DNA from: Desulfobacterales bacterium
Lineage (GTDB): Bacteria; Desulfobacterota; Desulfobacteria; Desulfobacterales; JAHEIW01
Direction: 5' to 3'
Length of the DNA: 20,822 bases
Assembly: GCA_030145015.1 (NCBI GenBank)
Contig: JAQYWI010000095.1
Span: forward strand, 1-20,822
In this document: positions 7,321-15,720 of the stretch, piece by piece
How the letters are laid out: the number at the start of each line of letters is the position of its first letter
How positions within the stretch are numbered: position 1 is the first letter of the stretch
Made by a program: the position numbers and the translations under genes
The notes under the pieces: generated by a model
Told to the model about the DNA's origin: nothing
The model's input: only the letters and a program-made list of their open reading frames with translations
Database searches by the model: none

Positions 7321-9378
7321 ATGCCTAAAAAATCAATCGCCCTTCACCAGCACCTGGCGGCCGTAAAAGACGGCAAGCTGCGATTTGAAAATGCGTTCCA
7401 GGGGGTGACCCGTATGATTCTGGAAAGCGAAATTGAGAAGGTGGTGGTGAACGGTAAGACGACCTATGATTTTAGAATCTTCCGCAACGGTTCCAAACAC
7501 ATCATCGGCATGTATAATGAGATCAACAGTTTCGTTTCCTACGTGAAAGATGCGGCCGAGAGCGGTTCTTCCAAGGAAATGGCCTTTGTCCTGGTTGGCG
7601 AGCCGGGCAATGGCAAAACGTTTTTTGTGGAATTTCTGTCCGGCAAATATCGCAACTTTCTGGCCCAGGAAAAAAACCGCAAGTTTACGTTTAAATTCCT
7701 GAATCTGGACAAGACCGGTAATTACGGCAAAATTTCTACAGTTGAGTCGCAAACTTATGAGGATCCCATGATCCTGGCGATGAATTTGTTTGATGATTCG
7801 GATGAAAGTAAGAAATTTTTGGCCAAACAGATCGGCTTTTCCGATAAGGATATTGAAAAACTGTATGAAAATTACCGGCCTTTAGGCGCCTGCAGCGGCT
7901 ATATCTGGAATGATATCCGCAATCATTGTGACGGAAATGTTGATGAAATGTTGAAATTCGTTGAGATCACACCCGTGCCCTTGACGGAAAGTTTGGGCAC
8001 GGTGACCGGAAAATATCCGGCCAAAGATAAAATCACCTCCTCTGCCGTAGATCTGCTGGGCGAAGAGTCCATCCAGCGCTTACTACATATCACTGACACC
8101 AACAATCCGTACCGTTTTGATTTACGCCGCGGCGCATTGGCCCGCGTCGCCGGTGGCGGGATTCATTTCAGCGACGAGATATTCAAAAACAAAAAGGATC
8201 TGGTCCAGGTTTATCTAGGTGTCATTCAAAACCGCAACATCGAGATTGACGGCTTCAAGTGGCCCATTGATACGTTGATTGTGGCCACCAGCAACAACTC
8301 CGAATTTCACCGCTTTCTTTCAGAAAAAGAAGAAGCGCCCATCGTCGACCGCTGCCGGATCTGCTACGTGTCCCACAACACCAACTACAAACTCCAAAAA
8401 GAGCTGACCGGCTATGCCATCGGCAGTGAAACCCGCACCACGCTGACCCGCGAAGATCTGCACCAGGATCCCAATCTGAATTACTCCGCTTCAGTTGCTT
8501 CCGTTTTAAGCCGCCTGCCGCGTTCCGAAAAACTGACTCCGGTGGAAACCATGAAACTCTCCGCCGGAGAGGTCGCCGGCGAAAAAAGCATTAAAACATT
8601 GGCAGAAGTTATCGACACCCTCAACCAGGATCCGGAGATCATCAACCGCTTCGGCCAGAAGGGCCTGGGGCAGCGAAATCTGGGTAGAGCCATTCAGCTG
8701 ATGATTGAAAGCTCTGAAACCAATGAAGGCCGGTGCATGTTCGCCTATGACATCTTCAAGGCGCTGGAACGTATTATTCTGGATTATGTTACGGAAGCCA
8801 ATGATCGGGCCAAATACCTTGATGATCTCAAAACCGGCAAAGGATTGTATCGCGAACGAATTATGACCGAGATGTTCAATGCCTATATGGATGAACCCTT
8901 CGCCATTCGCAAGGACGTCATGAACTATGTGAACATGATCATCGGAATCGATGCCGAAAACTTAGGCCCTGATAAGATGTGGAAATACAAAGACCCGCAA
9001 AACAAGGAACTCAAGGCCTTAAAGATCGATGAACGCTATATCAACAGCGTGGAAGAACGCCTGGGCCTTAAAACCGAAGAACAGCGTGAGTCCTTTCGAA
9101 CATCGATCCGTAAAATCTACGGCCAGAAGATTTCGGTCGATCCGGATTACGATTTTATGGACAACCTGGAGCTGGTAAAAGCCGTCACCGACGTCCGCCT
9201 CAAATCCGATATTGCCGGTGCCGGCAGTCTGATCGGCGCGCTGGCCAACCGTACCAATGAGGAAAACCAGAAACTCTACGATCGCATGATCGAAACCATG
9301 CTCAATAAACTGGGCTACTGCCGCACCTGCGCACAAAAGACGATCGAGTACTTCTGCACGCAAGAAGACGAAAAATAA
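7321..9378 (+). CDS. prkA: PrkA-type AAA+ serine protein kinase (YeaG-like), first paralogue
   Basis: Cytoplasmic PrkA-family protein, 685 residues, close to the usual length. The AAA+ part shows Walker A GEPGNGKT (93-100), a Walker B-like GIHFSDEIF (D285, E286), sensor-1-like VATSNNSEF (321-329) and a probable arginine finger R344 in VDRCRI. The C-terminal half is the helical region to which serine kinase activity is assigned in this family. It ends in a CRTC..C cluster also echoed in the second paralogue. In E. coli the homologue YeaG works with YeaH in sustained nitrogen starvation, and Bacillus PrkA acts in sporulation. ATG 7321 is preferred because GGGAGG at 7311-7316 sits just before it; an in-frame ATG at 7309 overlaps that site. 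It heads the prkA-yeaH-spoVR-prkA2 cluster and probably responds to nutrient or energy stress. Confidence 0.95.
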   Translation: MPKKSIALHQHLAAVKDGKLRFENAFQGVTRMILESEIEKVVVNGKTTYDFRIFRNGSKHIIGMYNEINSFVSYVKDAAESGSSKEMAFVLVGEPGNGKTFFVEFLSGKYRNFLAQEKNRKFTFKFLNLDKTGNYGKISTVESQTYEDPMILAMNLFDDSDESKKFLAKQIGFSDKDIEKLYENYRPLGACSGYIWNDIRNHCDGNVDEMLKFVEITPVPLTESLGTVTGKYPAKDKITSSAVDLLGEESIQRLLHITDTNNPYRFDLRRGALARVAGGGIHFSDEIFKNKKDLVQVYLGVIQNRNIEIDGFKWPIDTLIVATSNNSEFHRFLSEKEEAPIVDRCRICYVSHNTNYKLQKELTGYAIGSETRTTLTREDLHQDPNLNYSASVASVLSRLPRSEKLTPVETMKLSAGEVAGEKSIKTLAEVIDTLNQDPEIINRFGQKGLGQRNLGRAIQLMIESSETNEGRCMFAYDIFKALERIILDYVTEANDRAKYLDDLKTGKGLYRERIMTEMFNAYMDEPFAIRKDVMNYVNMIIGIDAENLGPDKMWKYKDPQNKELKALKIDERYINSVEERLGLKTEEQRESFRTSIRKIYGQKISVDPDYDFMDNLELVKAVTDVRLKSDIAGAGSLIGALANRTNEENQKLYDRMIETMLNKLGYCRTCAQKTIEYFCTQEDEK

Positions 9379-9439
9379 AAGGGTCGCCCGCTTAGCCGGC
9401 CGTTTTCAGGTGGGCACAGAGGCCTTTCTAATGACTGTT

Positions 9440-9506
9440 TTGTTCATTTGAATTTTGAAAATTCGGATTTGTTTCGAATTTCGTTATTCGAATTTCGGAT
9501 TTCAAA
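9440..9506. repeat. AT-rich dispersed repeat with TTCGAATTTCG words, upstream of yeaH
   Basis: Within the 165-base gap between prkA and yeaH, this stretch carries repeated words GTTTCGAATTTCG, TATTCGAATTTCGGATTT and GAATTTTGAAAATTCGG. The same words, in both orientations, occur at 11002-11166 upstream of spoVR. The yeaH start codon follows about 38 bases later without a visible Shine-Dalgarno sequence. Confidence 0.6.
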
Positions 9507-9543
9507 TCTATGTGTAGTTCATTCAAAAACTGTGATTTAAATT

Positions 9544-10926
9544 ATGGATCCAAAACTCCTCGAACTTTATGAACATCTGAAAAAAAAAGGCCTGACGCCC
9601 GAACAGGAGCGTAAAATTCTGGCCGAGCTGGAAGCGGCCGATGCCCATGACCTTCCTGAAACCGCCGCAGCTGGATCCTCCAAATCATTCCGCAAGTTCC
9701 AGAATATCTACAACTATAACGACCTGTCTTTCTTGCAGGGAATAACCGCCATGCAAAGTACCCACAACACCAGTCTGAAATCCATCGATGAACTGCTGGA
9801 AAGGGACAAGCAACGCGAAGAGGACGGCTTTCCGCGTAAAATAAACGTCGGCCGTATAATCAAACCGGGCAAAGCCGGCAAGGACAAAATCGTCGTGGTT
9901 CCGTCAACCGTGGAAGAAAAATTTATGCATGACCCCTCCTTTCAGACCTCCGAAGAAGAACCCTACGGGGGCACCGGTGATGGGGAAGAAGGTGATGTAA
10001 TCGGTGAACAGCCGGTCCATGCCCCGGATGGCGGCGACGGAACCGGTCCGGGACAGGGAGAAGGCGCCCAGCACGAAATGGAATCCAACGCCTATGATCT
10101 GGGCCGGATTTTGACCGAAAAATTTCAACTGCCGAACCTCAAAGACAAAGGCAAAAAACGGTCCCTCACCCGCTATACATATGACCTCACCGACCGCAAC
10201 CGCGGGTTCGGCCAGCTGCTGGATAAAAAAGCCACCCTGAAGAAAATTGTCGAAACCAATATTCATCTTGGAAACCTGCCCGATATCAACGCCATCGATC
10301 CAGCACAATTTCTGGTTTCGCCAACCGATATGGTCTACCGGGTGCTGTCCCGTGAAAAGGACTATGAATCCCAGGCAATGGTTTTTTTTCTGCGGGATTA
10401 TTCCGGCTCGATGGCCGGCAGATCAACGGAACTGGTCGTTGCTCAACATGTGATGATATACAGCTGGCTGTTATATCAATATGCCATGCAGGTGGAAACG
10501 CGTTTTGTGCTGCATGACACCGAAGCCTCGGAGGTAGAGGACTTTTACAAGTACTACAATTCGGCGGTGGCCGGCGGCACCCAGGTGTCTTCTGCATACC
10601 GCCTGGTCAACGAAATTGTCGAAAAAGAAAACCTGGCCCGGGACTTTAATATTTACATCTTTCACGGCACCGACGGCGATGATTGGGACACCGACGGCAA
10701 GGAATCCATTCCCCAATTGGAAAAAATGTTGAGTTATGCCAATCGGATTGGAATTTCCATCGCCGAACATACTCAGGAAGCCACCCATAACACCGAAGTC
10801 GAAAAATATTTAAAAAAGTCCGGGATGCTGACGGAAAAGCCGGATTTACTCAGACTGGACGTCATGCAGGAAAGTGCCGACGAACCCAGGCTGATTCAAG
10901 GGATAAAGCACCTTATATCTGAATAA
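9544..10926 (+). CDS. yeaH: YeaH/YhbH family protein (DUF444) with von Willebrand A domain
   Basis: Soluble DUF444 protein of 460 residues. The C-terminal half is a von Willebrand A-like domain with a complete metal-binding (MIDAS) site: DYSGS (D285, S287, S289), T346 in AGGTQVSSA, and FHGTDGDDWDTDG (about 374-385) giving the acidic residues. This tail resembles E. coli YeaH (QASDGDNWADD). Residues about 138-180 form a glycine- and acid-rich disordered linker typical of the family. The N-terminus (LLELYEHLKKKGLTPEQERK) is helical and lacks the IDRR..NRQRF opening of the enterobacterial form, so this is a divergent branch. AAA+ proteins and MIDAS proteins often act in pairs, and PrkA is the obvious partner here. 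ATG 9544 has no Shine-Dalgarno sequence; it was chosen because the helical N-terminus is plausible and nothing better exists. Confidence 0.93.
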   Translation: MDPKLLELYEHLKKKGLTPEQERKILAELEAADAHDLPETAAAGSSKSFRKFQNIYNYNDLSFLQGITAMQSTHNTSLKSIDELLERDKQREEDGFPRKINVGRIIKPGKAGKDKIVVVPSTVEEKFMHDPSFQTSEEEPYGGTGDGEEGDVIGEQPVHAPDGGDGTGPGQGEGAQHEMESNAYDLGRILTEKFQLPNLKDKGKKRSLTRYTYDLTDRNRGFGQLLDKKATLKKIVETNIHLGNLPDINAIDPAQFLVSPTDMVYRVLSREKDYESQAMVFFLRDYSGSMAGRSTELVVAQHVMIYSWLLYQYAMQVETRFVLHDTEASEVEDFYKYYNSAVAGGTQVSSAYRLVNEIVEKENLARDFNIYIFHGTDGDDWDTDGKESIPQLEKMLSYANRIGISIAEHTQEATHNTEVEKYLKKSGMLTEKPDLLRLDVMQESADEPRLIQGIKHLISE

Positions 10927-11001
10927 ACAAAACCTGATTTTGTTAACTGATCATTCGCTAAATATATAAGGAAACTCGAAGCACGCCTGATTTTATAAAA
11001 T

Positions 11002-11166
11002 TGGTCGAAATCCGAAACAAATCCCAAATTCGAATGTTCAAATTTTCTAAACGATGATTACAAACCTTACAAAGTCAAAAATTGAGATAAAGCCTTTTTG
11101 TTTAGAATTTTGGTCATTTTGATATTCAAATTTGCTTAGAGTTTCGATATTCGAATTTCGAATTTT
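11002..11166. repeat. AT-rich inverted repeat in the yeaH-spoVR gap
   Basis: The 306-base gap holds no coding frame. Left arm at about 11003-11047 (GTCGAAATCCGAAACAAATC..ATTCGAATGTTCAAATTT) and right arm at about 11115-11162 (TTTTGATATTCAAATTTG..GTTTCGATATTCGAATTTCG) are imperfect reverse complements, able to form a long weak hairpin. Both are related to the stretch at 9440-9506. The region from 11163 to the spoVR start is very AT-rich and shows no ribosome binding site. Confidence 0.65.
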
Positions 11167-11232
11167 ACGTGGCCTTTAAAAAAAATTTGAATTAAAAAAT
11201 TAATCCAGCGTTTTTTAAATGATTTCCAAATT

Positions 11233-12918
11233 ATGGAATTAATCAATCAACATACCAAAAAGATAATGGAAGGGTGCAAAGAGCGGGCCCGGGAAGCCGG
11301 GCTGCAATTTCAGGATGAAACCCTGGAGTACATTGTCAGCAACCGTGACCTGCTCGAGCTAACGCCCAAACTGATGATTCCGACGCTCTATGATTACTGG
11401 GTCCACGACGTCGAAGTCCTCAAAGAAAAGGGCCGCTACGAGCTCTACCCCAACAATCCCTATGAGACAGTGATCAACACACGGCCGGCCATCTCATACT
11501 ACAATGACAACAATCCGGATTGGATGAATGTCATGATCTTTTACCACGTGCTGGCGCACATCGATTTTTTCCAGAACAATTTGTATTTCCGGCACACCTG
11601 GGATTATGACTTCACCGGCCGGGCGCTTTCGGATAAGCGTATGATCTCAAAAATCAGATCGGAGAAAGGCCGCTGGCTCGATTATGTGATCGAGTTTGCC
11701 CGCAGTAGCGACAATCTGGTGGGATACCACAACGAGCTTGCCGTGCTTAATCGTCCGCCGGTGACGAAAAAATCCAGGATGCTGGACTTTTATTTTGACG
11801 AATTTCTACAATCAATAAAAAAAATAAATGTAAATGAATATATAAAAGAAATCGAAAGATACAATGACTGCATCAAGACCAGTAAAGACCATGGTGAAAA
11901 AGCCTTTTTTGCGGAGGTGTTCAGAAAATACCCGGAATTTGATGCCATCTATAAAAAAAGCCTTAAGGAAAAAACAGATCAAAAACTGGATTTGATGCAA
12001 TATATATTGGAGCACTCCGAGTTTTTAAATAAGGAAGATAATCGCTGGATGAAACCGGTTATCGAAGTGGTTCGCAAGACCTCTTTGTTTTTCCAGCCCC
12101 AGATTCGAACCAAGATCATGAATGAGGGCTGGGCCAGCTACTGGCACGAAAATCTCTTCCTGCAGGATGACCGTATCGAAGGGCACGAGGTCGATTTTGC
12201 GCGCACCCATGCCTTTGTGACGGCATTGCCCCGGGTGGGATCGAACCCATATGCATTGGGGATGCGGATTTTCCATTACATCGAGGAACTGGCAGATAAA
12301 GGCAAGTATTCAATTGCGTTTAAGCGGCTGCTGGATGCCAGGGAAAGAGAAAAATTTGATGCCAACACCGGAATTGGCAAAGCGTTTGTCTATAAAATTC
12401 GCGAAAACCTGAACGATTTTATATTTATCAACACATTTGTGGATCAGGATTTTATCAATCGCAATAACCTGTTTGTGGCCGGCAAGCGGCTCAACCAGAG
12501 CAAAGGCGTCTGGGAGTATTATGTCAAAAGCCGCAAAGCTGGGGATTATCGCCAGATGCTCTTTGACTCGCTTTACCATCCGCCCCACATCGCCATTGAT
12601 CCGCAAAAATCCAAGAATGGCGATCTTTATTTGAATCACCATTTTGAGGGCAAACCGCTGATCAGTGAATTTATTACCAATACCATGATGGGAATTGAGT
12701 ATATGTGGGGAGCTCCCGTCAAGCTGGAGACCAGCGAAGTCAAAAAAGTCGAACCCCCGAAAATTCAAATCCCTATTCCCGGGATGGCAATGCCGCGGGA
12801 GGATGACGGCAGGCAAATGGAAATAAAGTGGCAGCGGGTGTTATACACCATGAAAGACCGCAAGCTTTCCAAAGTGACGTTAACGGACTCGGATGTTCAC
12901 CAAACTGCAGCGAAATAG
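11233..12918 (+). CDS. spoVR: SpoVR family protein (YcgB-like)
   Basis: Cytoplasmic protein of 561 residues, somewhat longer than the roughly 470-510 usual for the family. Diagnostic stretches are MIFYHVLAHIDFFQNNLYF (102-120), aligning with the histidine-containing region of E. coli YcgB (MAHACYGHNSFFKNNYLF), KIMNEGWASYWHENL (294-308), the family's best-conserved segment, and SNPYALGMRIFHYI (337-350). SpoVR was named for a role in Bacillus spore cortex formation, and YcgB is co-regulated with YeaG/YeaH; the biochemical function is unknown. It is the third gene of the prkA cluster. No Shine-Dalgarno precedes ATG 11233. An in-frame ATG at 11266 is an alternative, also without a site. The stop codon TAG shares its last base with the multi-hairpin repeat element. 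Confidence 0.93.
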   Translation: MELINQHTKKIMEGCKERAREAGLQFQDETLEYIVSNRDLLELTPKLMIPTLYDYWVHDVEVLKEKGRYELYPNNPYETVINTRPAISYYNDNNPDWMNVMIFYHVLAHIDFFQNNLYFRHTWDYDFTGRALSDKRMISKIRSEKGRWLDYVIEFARSSDNLVGYHNELAVLNRPPVTKKSRMLDFYFDEFLQSIKKINVNEYIKEIERYNDCIKTSKDHGEKAFFAEVFRKYPEFDAIYKKSLKEKTDQKLDLMQYILEHSEFLNKEDNRWMKPVIEVVRKTSLFFQPQIRTKIMNEGWASYWHENLFLQDDRIEGHEVDFARTHAFVTALPRVGSNPYALGMRIFHYIEELADKGKYSIAFKRLLDAREREKFDANTGIGKAFVYKIRENLNDFIFINTFVDQDFINRNNLFVAGKRLNQSKGVWEYYVKSRKAGDYRQMLFDSLYHPPHIAIDPQKSKNGDLYLNHHFEGKPLISEFITNTMMGIEYMWGAPVKLETSEVKKVEPPKIQIPIPGMAMPREDDGRQMEIKWQRVLYTMKDRKLSKVTLTDSDVHQTAAK

Positions 12919-13178
12919 ATTGGGTTTTCCAAACCGGGTGGTTGTTTGTATACCGATCGGGCGCTACGCACCCGATCACAAACACAATGATTGCGAGCTA
13001 ACGTTCGCTTGTTTTTCCGTCCTACGGCCGGAAAATCAAACATCCCTCTCACAGAGCGGTATGGTCATTGATACGCACCCGGTTTCACCCGCAACGATTA
13101 GGGCACTTCGCGCCCCTGTCTTTTACCGCCTATGGCGGTAAAATCCAAGCCACCCGCTATGCGGGTGGTCGTTGACTC
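12918..13178. repeat. Multi-hairpin repeat element, full-length copy, between spoVR and the second prkA gene
   Basis: 261 bases made almost wholly of hairpins, most with three-base loops: 12955-12977 (10-bp stem, one mismatch, loop TAC), 12993-13008 (6-bp stem, loop TAAC), 13013-13035 (10-bp stem, one mismatch, loop TAC), 13101-13116 (loop TTC), 13121-13143 (perfect 10-bp stem, loop TAT) and 13150-13168 (perfect 8-bp stem, loop TAT). A long-range stem can pair 12931-12940 with 13077-13086 and enclose the central modules. It is in opposite orientation to the copy at 5867-5997, which lacks the central 135 or so bases. It fills the whole gap from the spoVR stop codon to the ribosome binding site of the next gene (GGAG at 13179-13182). 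Confidence 0.88.
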
Positions 13179-13189
13179 GGAGACATCTC

Positions 13190-15601
13190 ATGGGCAAAGT
13201 GAAAAAAGCCATCCGTGCTTTGAAAAAAGAAGAAAAGCGCACCAAAGAAGATGTGAGTGCTGAGAATAATATTCAAAAAGCCATGCTGAATCTTAACCAG
13301 AACATGAGTGCAAAGGAACAGCGCACCTCGATTCCCTTTGCAGAGTTTCTTGACGAACTGGTTGTGAATCCGAAAAGCGTGATGCGCAATATTTTTCAGG
13401 TGTTTCACGATATGATGAAAGCCTATGTCGGCGAAGGTGTAGATGAATACCCCGATGATCCCGAGTCCATCCAATATGCCAATTACGATTGCAATAAGCT
13501 GTTTGTAGAGGGAACAGACAACCCGTTTTTTGCAGACCGTTTGTTCGCCAACCGGTTGGTTAAACTCGTCGAAGCCTTAAAACGCGGCACCCAGCAAAAT
13601 AAAATCTATATTTTTAAAGGACCCCCCGGCTGCGGTAAAAGTACTTTTTTAAACAATATGCTCACCAAGTTTGAGGAATATGCCAGTACCGATGCCGGTT
13701 TTCGATATGAGACCGTCTGGCGTTTTGATCGCAAGATATTCGGCCAGTTCAGAGATTATGAAGCCCATCCCATCCTCAAGCAGCTATCCAGCCTGCTGCA
13801 AGATTCCAACCCGGATCTGACGGATGCAACCGGCAACACGGGTTTGCTGAATTCATCTGCAAACTCTGAAGAACTGCTTGATGATTCCCACGCACCATAC
13901 ATGGCTGAAGACTATGTTGAAGTCCCCTGCCCGAGTCATGACAATCCCCTGCTGATGATTTCCAAGCATTATCGGCGGGAATTTTTCGATGATTTGTTTA
14001 AAAATGATAAATTTAAATGGCAGCTTTCCACCGAAAAAGAATTTGAGTGGGTATTCAAAGCCCAGCCGTGTACGATCTGCAGTTCTTTGTATGAAGCGCT
14101 GCTGGGCCGGTTGAAAAGCCCGCAGCGGGTATTTGAGATGCTGTATGCGCGGCCGTACCGCTTCAACCGGCGCCTGGGTGAAGGCATTAGCGTGTTTAAC
14201 CCCGGCGATCAGCCCTTAAAGCAAAATGTGATGAGCAATGTCATGCTTCAACGGCGGATCAATAATATGCTCAGGGACAGCAACCTGGTAAAATACATCT
14301 TTTCCCAGTATGCCAAGACCAATAATGGGATTTATGCCCTGATGGACATCAAATCGCATAATACCGAACGCTTAATTGAGTTGCACAATATCATCAGCGA
14401 AGGCGTTCATAAGGTGGAAGATATTGAAGAAAACGTCAATTCTCTGCTGCTGGCGGTGATGAACCCTGAAGATGAGAAGAACATCCAGGGTTTTCAATCC
14501 TTCCTGGACCGTGTGCAATACATCAAGATACCGTATGTTATGGATCTTTCAACCGAGGTGGAGATCTATCGCAATATTTTCGGCCGGCACATTGATGAAC
14601 GCTTCCTGCCAAGGGTTCTTCACAATTTTGCCAGAGTTATTATATCCACGCGCCTGAGCACCAAATCAGATGCCATGCTGGACTGGATTGATGATCCCGC
14701 GCGCTATCGTCTTTTTTGTGATGAAAACTTGCAGCTGCTTAAGATGGAAATCTACACCGGATATATTCCAAACTGGCTGTCGGAAAAAGACCGCAAGCGC
14801 CTCACCGCCAAGCGGCGGCGGAAAATTATTGCCGAATCTGAAAACGAAGGCGATAAAGGCATCTCCGGCCGTGATTCCATCAACATTTTCAATAGATTTT
14901 ACTCGACCTATACCAAGGAAGATAAGCTCATCAGAATGTCGGATCTGTGTAATTTTTTCACCAAAGCCCGCAAGGAAATCAAGGACCTGATACCCCAGGG
15001 GTTTTTGGATTCTCTTTTGCGCATGTATGATTACACGATTCTGCAGGAAGTTAAGGAGTCCCTCTACTATTACAACGAAGAGCAGATTTCCCGGGAAATT
15101 CAAAACTACCTGTTTGCGATTAATTTTGAAATCGACTCTGTCGAAACCTGCACCTACACCGGGGAAAAACTGGAAATTACCGAGGAATTTCTGGAGGGCA
15201 TTGAAGCTAAATTACTGGGGGCCAAGGCGGATCGAAATCAACGCAAAACCTTTCGGGAAGAGACCCAGAAAGAGTACACCACCAAAACACTTACCCAGGA
15301 AATCATGGTTGAAAATGTTCCAATTGCGGAAACAAAGATTTATCAATCCATGCACGATCGCTACGTGCACAACTTGAAGGAAAAAGTGCTGGATCCCTTT
15401 CTTGAAAACGAAAACTTTCGCCGCGCCATCAAAGATTACGATAAAGAGGATTTCAAGACCTACGACAAGCGGATCAGGGAAGATGTGACCTATCTGATCA
15501 ACAATTTGTGCAAAAAATGCAGATATACTGAACAGGGCGCCAAAGAAATATGCATTTACGTCATTGATAATGACCTGGCAAAGAAGTTTGCCGATGCTTA
15601 A
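13190..15601 (+). CDS. PrkA-type AAA+ protein, second divergent paralogue
   Basis: Protein of 803 residues with the PrkA layout: Walker A GPPGCGKS (144-151), a probable zinc site made of VPCPSH (C247, H250) and PCTIC (C294, C297), a Walker B region NGIYALMDIKSH (380-390), sensor-like LAVMNPEDE (421-429) and arginine finger R441 in LDRVQYIKIPYV. The last Walker B acid is D386 where PrkA proteins, including the neighbour at 7321, have E, so hydrolysis may be slower. It is about 120 residues longer than the first paralogue; the basic, charged N-terminus (KKAIRALKKEEKR) and an insert between Walker A and the zinc site account for part of this. Its C-terminal CKKC..C helix resembles the end of the first paralogue. 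ATG 13190 with GGAG seven bases upstream is preferred to the TTG at 13172. It probably forms a complex with, or counteracts, the first kinase. Confidence 0.88.
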   Translation: MGKVKKAIRALKKEEKRTKEDVSAENNIQKAMLNLNQNMSAKEQRTSIPFAEFLDELVVNPKSVMRNIFQVFHDMMKAYVGEGVDEYPDDPESIQYANYDCNKLFVEGTDNPFFADRLFANRLVKLVEALKRGTQQNKIYIFKGPPGCGKSTFLNNMLTKFEEYASTDAGFRYETVWRFDRKIFGQFRDYEAHPILKQLSSLLQDSNPDLTDATGNTGLLNSSANSEELLDDSHAPYMAEDYVEVPCPSHDNPLLMISKHYRREFFDDLFKNDKFKWQLSTEKEFEWVFKAQPCTICSSLYEALLGRLKSPQRVFEMLYARPYRFNRRLGEGISVFNPGDQPLKQNVMSNVMLQRRINNMLRDSNLVKYIFSQYAKTNNGIYALMDIKSHNTERLIELHNIISEGVHKVEDIEENVNSLLLAVMNPEDEKNIQGFQSFLDRVQYIKIPYVMDLSTEVEIYRNIFGRHIDERFLPRVLHNFARVIISTRLSTKSDAMLDWIDDPARYRLFCDENLQLLKMEIYTGYIPNWLSEKDRKRLTAKRRRKIIAESENEGDKGISGRDSINIFNRFYSTYTKEDKLIRMSDLCNFFTKARKEIKDLIPQGFLDSLLRMYDYTILQEVKESLYYYNEEQISREIQNYLFAINFEIDSVETCTYTGEKLEITEEFLEGIEAKLLGAKADRNQRKTFREETQKEYTTKTLTQEIMVENVPIAETKIYQSMHDRYVHNLKEKVLDPFLENENFRRAIKDYDKEDFKTYDKRIREDVTYLINNLCKKCRYTEQGAKEICIYVIDNDLAKKFADA

Positions 15602-15720
15602 ATAGAGGGGAGATTGCGGAGTCTTATAATTCTGAGATTTGAACCTGAAAAAACCTTGTAGTATATCTAAGTCCGATTGAGTCCTTCCTTTAAGAAATTC
15701 CCAGGCATCAAATAACAAAT

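Noticed and set aside
12893..13141. Open frame of 82 codons across the spoVR-prkA2 gap
   Set aside because: It is made of repeat-element sequence read in frame and has no ribosome binding site; similarity to an antisense frame in ccoI is only due to the shared repeat.
13172..13189. Upstream TTG start for the second PrkA
   Set aside because: It lies inside the repeat element and before the GGAG at 13179-13182; ATG 13190 is properly spaced behind that site.
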